Positions 58,140-64,000 of a stretch of DNA of 64,000 nt are shown piece by piece. Position numbers and translations under genes: made by a program. Every line of letters begins with the position of its first letter. The stretch's first letter is position 1. The notes beneath the pieces are model-generated. The model was not told the origin of the DNA. It made no database searches and saw only the letters and a program-made list of their open reading frames with translations. Origin of the DNA: Leptospira hartskeerlii (lineage in GTDB: Bacteria > Spirochaetota > Leptospiria > Leptospirales > Leptospiraceae); NCBI RefSeq assembly GCF_002811475.1, contig NZ_NPDL01000006.1, positions 1-64,000 on the forward strand, read 5' to 3'.

Positions 58140-59726
58140 TTATTTTTCTGTTAATGTTTCTAAGATCCAATCCGCATATAGATCTGAAGCTTTTTCGGAA
58201 GCTTGGTATGTCAAATGATGGGGATCGAAAAAAGATCTTTTATCATCAAAATCAGCGATTGCGTTTTTGAATTTATACTTATCTTTCCCTAAACCTTCCA
58301 AATAAGAAATGTATCCTTTATACCAAGGACTAGATTCATATACTTCTCTTTCGATAGGATTTTCAGGAGAATTTACTATAACGACTTGGATACCTTTAGA
58401 TTCCAGATACTCTATCCCTTTTTTCAGATATTCCAACTCAGACCAAACAAAGAATTTAGGAGAAGAGGCTAATTTGATCTTTGCCATTCTAAGAGTGACA
58501 AGTCTAGACATTTTGGAACTTTCTCCTTTATATCCATAGATCCTTTCCGCATAATCTTTGGAATAAGTTGTATCGTCCATTTTAGAAATTCTAGAATCAT
58601 CTAAGCCTGGAATTCGAATATAAGAGATATGTTTTCTGATCTCATTTCTGCAAAAGTTTTGAGAAAGTCTGATCCCATAAATTTCTTCTGTTCCGAAAAT
58701 CCTTGCGTCTACTTGCAAAGAAGAGATCTTTTTATCGGAAACAATTCTGAGTTTGGTTCTATCCGACTTTTCCGGAACTTTAAATTGGATTGTATGCCAA
58801 CCTGATTTTGGAAAAGTTTTATCGAATAGGATGGATTTACCTTCTCCCCAAATTTTTAAAGTAGTTCCTTTGTCTTGGAAGAATACACTCTCTTCGAAGT
58901 TTCCATTTTTCAATTCGCAATCGATCGAGAACTCAGGTTTGGCCCATCCTCTTAGATAGATACCTTCTTCAGGGATAATTCCCGTATAATAATGGTAGGA
59001 TCTCCCACTTCTGAGATGGTTTTCGATCCAAGCGTCCATCGGATCATACAAAAAACTTCTGTATCGGACTACCAAGAACAAAGACCTGGAAAGAAGAGAT
59101 AAGAAAGCTGATTTGCCGGTTTTCAGAATGTCTTTATACTTCTCTCTTAGATATTGGGCAGGATAGATCATCCTGTTTTGGTGCCTTGTTTTTGCGGAAA
59201 CATCATCTAAGGCTTTTTCAGAATATTCTAAATTCTGAAAGTCTATAATGGACTTTTCTTGGTAGAGCAGATTTTGTTTGTATTGGGCCAATCTGTTTTC
59301 GTTCTCTTTTTCTGTGATCAGAAAATCCAATTGAAGATCCGCTGGATTCAAAACAAAAAATACAAGTTTGGGCTTTTTAGAAGTTATATCTTCCTTATAA
59401 AAATAAAGATCAGAAGGTGTGAGAGCCGGGTGAGAATAAAACTCCGTACGGATCGACGCGTTTTTCAGTCTCTCGTTCATTCTTTCCGGTAAAGAAGAAT
59501 AAAGAGCCACACTACTTCCTACTATCAGTGCACCTTTTTCATTTTCGGAAAATTGGATCCTTCTTCTTTTTTCCAAGAAGTTGAACCAAGGAGAGGTATC
59601 CCATTCTAGTTCGTTCGGAAATCCAAAAAGCAGATTTTCCAATACGACACGATCTATAAAGGAAAATAACGCGATAAATAGAATGCTTAAGTAGAGTATT
59701 TTAAATTTCAGTTTTTTTTGATTCAT
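58140..59726 (-). CDS. SGNH-hydrolase-like membrane-anchored protein
   Basis: 528 residues. N-terminal membrane anchor (about 7-28). GALIVGSSVALYSSLP (about 61-76) has the nucleophile-type GSS. Long insertions lead to VVIVNSPENPIER and the C-terminal D-x2-H element in FFDPHHLTYQASEKASDLYADWIL. This outline fits the SGNH/DltD-like family involved in acyl transfer to surface glycans. A GT-C-like gene follows in the operon, so a joint role in surface-glycan modification is possible. It overlaps the Fur gene by 4 bp. Confidence 0.65.
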   Translation of the reverse strand: MNQKKLKFKILYLSILFIALFSFIDRVVLENLLFGFPNELEWDTSPWFNFLEKRRRIQFSENEKGALIVGSSVALYSSLPERMNERLKNASIRTEFYSHPALTPSDLYFYKEDITSKKPKLVFFVLNPADLQLDFLITEKENENRLAQYKQNLLYQEKSIIDFQNLEYSEKALDDVSAKTRHQNRMIYPAQYLREKYKDILKTGKSAFLSLLSRSLFLVVRYRSFLYDPMDAWIENHLRSGRSYHYYTGIIPEEGIYLRGWAKPEFSIDCELKNGNFEESVFFQDKGTTLKIWGEGKSILFDKTFPKSGWHTIQFKVPEKSDRTKLRIVSDKKISSLQVDARIFGTEEIYGIRLSQNFCRNEIRKHISYIRIPGLDDSRISKMDDTTYSKDYAERIYGYKGESSKMSRLVTLRMAKIKLASSPKFFVWSELEYLKKGIEYLESKGIQVVIVNSPENPIEREVYESSPWYKGYISYLEGLGKDKYKFKNAIADFDDKRSFFDPHHLTYQASEKASDLYADWILETLTEK

Positions 59727-60121
59727 TTTGAAGAGTGGTTACATTCGGAACAAACGCCGTACAATATAATTTCATGAGAATCTAATGTAAACCCCTTAGG
59801 AAGATTTTCCATAGGGAAAGGACAGATCTCTACATCAAAAACTCGATCACAAAGTTTACAATGGAAATGATGATGATGGTCCAGATGACTGATCTCAAAG
59901 CGGGAAGATTCTCCAGGCAATTGGATCTCATGGATTGAACCTGATTCCAACAAATGATTCACCGACCTGTATACGGTGGCGATCCCTATATTCTGTATGG
60001 ATTTTTTAGAGATATCGTGGATTTCCTTTACCGAAAGAGGACCTTTTGCGTCACGGATGACTCTCAGGATCTCGCCCTTTTGTTTGGTATTTCGAGAGGC
60101 GGATTTTTTATCTTCTTCCAT
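59723..60121 (-). CDS. Fur/PerR-family metalloregulator
   Basis: 132 residues. A winged-helix domain (GEILRVIRDAKGPLSVKEIHDISKKSIQNIGIATVYRSVNHLLESGSIHEIQ, about 16-67) and a metal-binding dimerisation domain with DHHHHFHCKLCDRVFDVE (about 86-103) and YGVCSECNHSSK. C-x2-C pairs bind structural zinc. Whether it senses iron, peroxide (PerR) or zinc cannot be told from the sequence seen here. First gene of a Fur-SGNH-GT-C operon, which is an unusual partnership. Confidence 0.9.
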   Translation of the reverse strand: MEEDKKSASRNTKQKGEILRVIRDAKGPLSVKEIHDISKKSIQNIGIATVYRSVNHLLESGSIHEIQLPGESSRFEISHLDHHHHFHCKLCDRVFDVEICPFPMENLPKGFTLDSHEIILYGVCSECNHSSK

Positions 60122-60267
60122 TCGGATCAGCTTCGAATCTTATCTTGCTGTAAAAAGGAGGCAGATGTCAACCCGATTCCCGTTGGAATTCCAAGCTGTG
60201 GATCAAAGGATGATAATCGTTTTTTAAAGCGCTTGTAGGAACTCCGCCATAAAATAGATTCGATCTT

Positions 60268-60972
60268 ATGAGGAAAATTTTTCTAGTCCTCTATTTCTTA
60301 TTCGCCTGTTCCCAATCGAATCATCTTATCTCCGTACGGAATTCTGAAGGTGAGATCTTAGGTAACTATCCTAAAGATATTAGATGGTTGGGATTCGAAG
60401 ACAATCTTACTTGGAGAGACCTGTCCCCATTCTCCGGATTAGAAATCCTGGAACTAAATTCTAAAGATATAAAATCATTGGAAAGTTTACCTGAACTTCC
60501 TAAACTCAGATATGTCCATTTATCCGGATCTTTTGTAAGAGATCTTTCTCCTCTAAATCGGTTTGCAAAACTGGACAGCCTGGTGCTCAACCAAACGGAG
60601 ATAAGCGACCAAGATCTGAAAAATTATCTGTATTGGAATAGATTGACTAGAATAGAACTGACTGATTCTAAAATTTCCAATCTGGGATTTTTAGGACCTG
60701 GTTGCAGCGTTAGGCACTTGCAACTAAAAAATACTAAGATCACAGACCTAAGGCCTTTAGAGAATTGTACAAAATTAATGGAATTATATTTGGGTGGAAC
60801 CCAAGTGAAGGACTTAAGTCCCCTATATGGTCTTACAAACCTGTTCCACCTACAACTAGATAATTCAGATGTTTCTGCAAAAGAAATTTCCGATTTTAGA
60901 AAGATCCAACCCTATGTAAAGATCATACCTGGCCTACGTAAGATCTTAAATTCGGAAAACGGACTAGATTAA
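60268..60972 (+). CDS. Leucine-rich-repeat lipoprotein
   Basis: 234 residues. Leader KIFLVLYFLFACSQSN gives a lipobox (Cys14, FLFAC). At least five leucine-rich repeats follow (LEILELNSKDIKSLESLPELP, LRYVHLSGSFVRDLSPLNRF, VRHLQLKNTKITDLRPLENC, LMELYLGGTQVKDLSPLYGL, LFHLQLDNSDV). LRR proteins are a well-known family of secreted or surface proteins in Leptospira. Binding to host or cell-wall ligands is only a family possibility. Divergent from fur. Confidence 0.87.
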   Translation: MRKIFLVLYFLFACSQSNHLISVRNSEGEILGNYPKDIRWLGFEDNLTWRDLSPFSGLEILELNSKDIKSLESLPELPKLRYVHLSGSFVRDLSPLNRFAKLDSLVLNQTEISDQDLKNYLYWNRLTRIELTDSKISNLGFLGPGCSVRHLQLKNTKITDLRPLENCTKLMELYLGGTQVKDLSPLYGLTNLFHLQLDNSDVSAKEISDFRKIQPYVKIIPGLRKILNSENGLD

Positions 60973-61758
60973 TTATAAGGCGAGAGGTCTCGCTTCTCCG
61001 GGATTTGTGTATAAGATCATATCCCCAGGTTGAGCTTGATTTGATTTTTCGGTTTTGATCTCGCCGGTAGTTTCGACGGTTTTTAAAGAATTCAATTCCC
61101 TCTTTTGTCCATCTTGTTTTTCTAATATAGCCTTGGCACCTTTTCTCACCCGAGAAAGACGGATCCCCCAAATACTTGTGATAGTCGGATCCGTTTTTAG
61201 TATGATCGCAGAAATTTGAGAAACATTAGAAGATTTGGATTTTTGGAGAAGAATCCCCTCTTCTTCTCCTTCGGGACCGGGAGTTAAACGAATATTTTCC
61301 GGACCTGATTTCCATATTAGAAATTCGAAATGATCACATTCGTATGCCCTTGTTAATGTCCAACGATCTCCTGGATTTTTACTTGTGAACATCCTACAAA
61401 GTCTGGGACGAAACCTAAAAAATTTTCCTGATTCGTCTAAATTTAGTTTTCCTTCGAACCTTGTTTCTTCCCAATTCTTAGATTCGCTCACTGTTAGTTG
61501 ACTGATCAACATTTCTTTTTTGTTGGAATGATTTAGATATACCTGTCGGATATAAAACCCGGTTGGGATTTTTTTGATCTCGGAAAAATATTCTCCGCTA
61601 TCCGGAATGGAATCAAATGCGGGGATTTGTGGACCTGGGATCGGATCTTTTTGTAAGGGAGAAGGACGAAAGCCGCAATTATATCCTAACGAAAAAATTA
61701 CGATATATTGAAATTTTTTGGAAAAAAATTTCCAAATCTTCGGAACCCTTTTAGCCAA
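60973..61758 (-). CDS. Exported hypothetical protein
   Basis: 261 residues. The N-terminal part FQYIVIFSLGYNCGF is a short hydrophobic leader ending near a cysteine, so it may be a lipoprotein, though the lipobox is poor. The mature part has beta-type sequences (GFYIRQVYLNHSNKKEMLISQL, FEGKLNLDESGKFFRFRPRLCRM) that I do not recognise. Its stop directly abuts the LRR gene's stop. Confidence 0.65.
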   Translation of the reverse strand: MAKRVPKIWKFFSKKFQYIVIFSLGYNCGFRPSPLQKDPIPGPQIPAFDSIPDSGEYFSEIKKIPTGFYIRQVYLNHSNKKEMLISQLTVSESKNWEETRFEGKLNLDESGKFFRFRPRLCRMFTSKNPGDRWTLTRAYECDHFEFLIWKSGPENIRLTPGPEGEEEGILLQKSKSSNVSQISAIILKTDPTITSIWGIRLSRVRKGAKAILEKQDGQKRELNSLKTVETTGEIKTEKSNQAQPGDMILYTNPGEARPLAL

Positions 61759-61851
61759 TGATCCTTGCTCCCATTCGACCCTGAATAATTATTGACCTTA
61801 ACAAAAAGGACCAAGGCGTAAAGCTAGTTTCCTTTTTTGGTAGGAAAGATC

Positions 61852-63474
61852 ATGAAGGTTTCGACCGGAGACGGTTTTTGGAAGTCCCTTTGTATGCCGA
61901 TAGGCAGATCTTTATATACGTTTGTAATTTCGTTTTGTTTGATATTCTTACTTTCACACTGCGTGGTAAGTAACGATGCACTCGGCACGCAGGATAAAAC
62001 AGAGCCTAGTATAGACGATCTACTTTCATTAGCCAAAGTATCTAGTTCTTGTGGCGGCGGTAATACATTCTGGATCCGTAATCTTATAAAAAATAGTTCC
62101 AGTTGTGTGCAAACGACTAAAGTAGCATCCGGTTCCCACGTAAACATCTACGCGACTAGCGGTTTAGAATCAGTTTTAGATTACCAATACATCTCTCAAG
62201 AATTCGATTCTAAAATTTATCCAAGACTCGGCGAGGCTTTCGGCTTTTCAGACGATCTAGACGGAGACGGAAAAGTTGCAGTCATAGTATCCGATATACA
62301 CGACGGAAGCACTACAGGTTCTTCTTTCGTAGCTGGGTTTTTCGATCCTGTGGATTATTTTCCGGATAGTTCCGGTTATGCGGTGCGTTCTAATTATTCG
62401 AATATTGTGTATATGGATGGGGTCGAGCTTGTTACAGTCCGTAACTCGGACCTTTCCCAGGGAAAACCGGATACATTCTTAGCGACTCTCGCCCACGAAT
62501 ACCAACATTTGATCCGATTCCAATACGAGGCCAGGATCATGAGCCAAGGTGGAGGAAGAGATGAGGCTTGGATCAATGAAGGGACGAGTGAAGTTGCCGC
62601 CGATATCGCAGGATATTCTCCCCAAATTAACCGGATCAATTGTTATAGAGGTAGGAATTCCAACGCCTGCTCTAGGGGCGCGAATGGGAATAGTATATTC
62701 GGAAGTTCTAAATTTAACTCACTAGTGGACTATGCATTCGCCTACTCCTTTATGAAATACTTATATATGATTTCTGGAAGCGACACTGATTCTAGAAATT
62801 CATATTTTAGAACTGGGGTCCAAGGTCCTAAAGGTTATAGAGCCTCGGATGCAACCGGATTATTCCATCTATTCAAAACAAGCGCGGATAATTATATAAA
62901 TTCTTCCCAAGATGTTAAAGACGCGGTCGGAACGGATGGCTCTGCGATCTTCATGAAAATTTACCCTGCATTCTTATGGCAGTCTTTAGGAGATGTTTCT
63001 CCCGAATTTGCACAATCCGGAACGGATACTAGCGGAGCCTCCGGGTTCTTACAAGATATTACTAAGACAATCCAATCTTTTCCATTTCCTGCGGCAGGAA
63101 CGGACGGAGATGTATTAAGAAAATTATACGATCCACTCAGAATACCCGAAATTACTCCGTTAGGAGAATTGAACCCAGGACAGATCCAATTCGTAAAAGC
63201 GGATCGCTCCAATTCGAGCGCTATTGGAAGACTAGTATTATTAAAAAAGAATATAGATGGAAACCTATATTCTCTGCAGATCAATACTGAGATGAAAAGA
63301 TCAGGAGATATTTCGGTATCTTTGGGAATTACAGAGAATGACGACGAAGGTGGAGAAGAGGCGATTGTTCTTCCTGAGTCTACCGATTCTCGTCCGATCT
63401 GCCCTCATGAATTCTTTAAACTCTCTCGGAATCGGACGAAACAGAAAATTTTTAGCGAATATAAGGGCCTATAA
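61852..63474 (+). CDS. M30-type (hyicolysin-like) metalloprotease lipoprotein
   Basis: 540 residues from the ATG at 61852, preceded by AGGAAAG; the TTG at 61837 is less likely. Leader with lipobox LLSHC (Cys37). The zinc motif H215-E-x2-H219 in AHEYQHLIRF is followed by DEAWINEGTSE (E243), as in M30 peptidases. The pro-region includes SDDLDGDGKVAVIVSDIHDG, a calcium-loop-like acidic stretch. A secreted, lipid-anchored protease is expected; target unknown. Tail-to-tail with ybaB. Confidence 0.88.
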   Translation: MKVSTGDGFWKSLCMPIGRSLYTFVISFCLIFLLSHCVVSNDALGTQDKTEPSIDDLLSLAKVSSSCGGGNTFWIRNLIKNSSSCVQTTKVASGSHVNIYATSGLESVLDYQYISQEFDSKIYPRLGEAFGFSDDLDGDGKVAVIVSDIHDGSTTGSSFVAGFFDPVDYFPDSSGYAVRSNYSNIVYMDGVELVTVRNSDLSQGKPDTFLATLAHEYQHLIRFQYEARIMSQGGGRDEAWINEGTSEVAADIAGYSPQINRINCYRGRNSNACSRGANGNSIFGSSKFNSLVDYAFAYSFMKYLYMISGSDTDSRNSYFRTGVQGPKGYRASDATGLFHLFKTSADNYINSSQDVKDAVGTDGSAIFMKIYPAFLWQSLGDVSPEFAQSGTDTSGASGFLQDITKTIQSFPFPAAGTDGDVLRKLYDPLRIPEITPLGELNPGQIQFVKADRSNSSAIGRLVLLKKNIDGNLYSLQINTEMKRSGDISVSLGITENDDEGGEEAIVLPESTDSRPICPHEFFKLSRNRTKQKIFSEYKGL

Positions 63475-63783
63475 TTAAGGCATTCCGGAAAGAAGAGATT
63501 TGAATTCTCCCATTCTTTCTTCCGCAACTTTCTGAGCTGCTTCCATGGATTGGTTCACAGCCTGCTTTATACTTTTTTGAAGTAGTTTTTTATCGTTTTT
63601 AGCAAGCAAAGAATCTTCGATACGGATTTCTTGCACGGTTTGTTTACCGTCGGTAATGCAGATGACCAATTCGTTCTTGGATTTTCCCTCGAAGGTCAGA
63701 GCCTCCAGTTCCTTCTCCAATTTTTTCATACGAACCCGCATCTGGTTCATTTGTTTTAGATTATCTAAACTTTTGCCAAACAT
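63475..63783 (-). CDS. YbaB/EbfC nucleoid-associated protein
   Basis: 102 residues. The start FGKSLDNLKQMNQMRVRMKKLEKELEALTFEGKSKNELVICITDGKQTVQEIRIEDSLL is the YbaB/EbfC pattern, with the central strand and a C-terminal coiled helix (KSIKQAVNQSMEAAQKVAEERMGEFKSLL). It binds DNA as a dimer with a tweezer shape. In many bacteria it follows dnaX; here the upstream gene is only partly visible. Confidence 0.93.
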   Translation of the reverse strand: MFGKSLDNLKQMNQMRVRMKKLEKELEALTFEGKSKNELVICITDGKQTVQEIRIEDSLLAKNDKKLLQKSIKQAVNQSMEAAQKVAEERMGEFKSLLSGMP

Positions 63784-63791
63784 CGAACACT

Positions 63792-63824
63792 CCCGGTCTT
63801 TCTTGATAGGATTTTCAGACCGGG
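63792..63824. other. Inverted repeat upstream of ybaB
   Basis: CCCGGTCT (63792-63799) and AGACCGGG (63817-63824) form an 8-bp stem with a 17-nt loop, between ybaB and the partial gene at the right edge. No T-run on either strand. It may be a read-through attenuator or a protein site. Confidence 0.5.
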
Positions 63825-63839
63825 AAGCGGAGCAAGAAA

Positions 63840-64000
63840 TTAAACCAGGCTGGGTCCGGTTTCTCCTACTCTCTCAGGCAGATCTCGGATCTGTTCAGAG
63901 CTTGGTTCCCAAGTAAATTGGTCGGGAATGAATTCTCTTAAGACAGGTTCATCGGTTAAAAAACCTCCGGTCCTGACAGGGCCAATTCCCAAACTGACTA
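63840..64000 (-). CDS. 3' end of an unidentified gene (partial)
   Basis: A minus-strand frame open from the window edge to a TAA at 63840-63842. The 53 visible residues include VSLGIGPVRTGGFLTDEPV and end VGETGPSLV. Upstream of ybaB on the same strand, a dnaX gene would be expected, but nothing in this C-terminus confirms it. I leave it unnamed. Confidence 0.6.
   Translation of the reverse strand, partial: VSLGIGPVRTGGFLTDEPVLREFIPDQFTWEPSSEQIRDLPERVGETGPSLV

Noticed and set aside
63840..64000. dnaX as the partial gene upstream of ybaB
   Set aside because: Expected from common gene order, but the visible C-terminal residues do not identify it.

Overview
The window looks like a piece of a Leptospira chromosome. 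The gene content fits: many spirochaetal lipoproteins, a 7TMR-DISM/GGDEF protein, a large HAMP-adenylate cyclase, recCBD, YbaB, and several proteins I recognise only as Leptospira-type. The backbone base composition would suit the intermediate (P2) group, but species cannot be fixed from this window.

Region 1 (about 1-14,600) is a chromosomal integron cassette array. Single genes or two-gene units, all on the + strand, are separated by imperfect palindromic sites of about 110-153 bp. Each site opens with an R'' box (GCCTAAC, GCATAAC, GTATAAC and so on) and closes with an R' box (GTTAGGC, GTTATGC and so on): these are attC sites. Nine sites between 46 and 7376 have both boxes. From 8.2 to 14.6 kb the sites are truncated or degenerate, as expected for the old, distal end of an array. 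No integrase gene is visible; with this polarity intI/attI should lie to the left of base 1, or the array is an integrase-less cluster. Cargo: three toxin-antitoxin pairs (HigBA, BrnTA, AbrB-Doc), a DUF2971 protein, a two-gene nucleotidyltransferase + DUF262 cassette (possible defence module), a cassette without a clear gene, a small membrane protein, MepB-like, secreted/lipoproteins, a SRPBCC protein, a beta-lactamase-family serine hydrolase, an RRM protein, an alpha/beta hydrolase, a CPBP protease and a DUF4386 protein.

Region 2 (14.6-20.9 kb) is a transition zone of small accessory enzymes: a hotdog-like protein and an ICMT/MddA-like methyltransferase divergent from a MarR regulator with two palindromic operator candidates, then RibD/DHFR-like, VOC, SRPBCC, YjbR, DUF1801 and DoxX proteins, a lipoprotein and an XRE regulator.

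Region 3 (21-34.7 kb) is core chromosome: FAD oxidoreductase, thioesterase, Yip1-like, FMN glutamate synthase-like, LpxH-like phosphoesterase, DoxX, long-chain acyl-CoA ligase, diguanylate cyclase, polysaccharide deacetylase. It ends in a 132-bp inverted-repeat element with several GTATAC motifs.

Region 4 (34.7-64 kb) carries the overlapping recC-recB-recD operon, a HAMP-adenylate cyclase, a NDP-sugar 4,6-dehydratase-like gene followed by SspB-like and NCS2 permease genes, htpX, apt, a tandem HtrA pair whose second member has lost its catalytic serine, an RRM protein, a Fur/PerR-SGNH-GT-C operon, LRR and M30 metalloprotease lipoproteins, ybaB and the 3' end of one more gene. No tRNA, rRNA, CRISPR array or transposase gene was seen.
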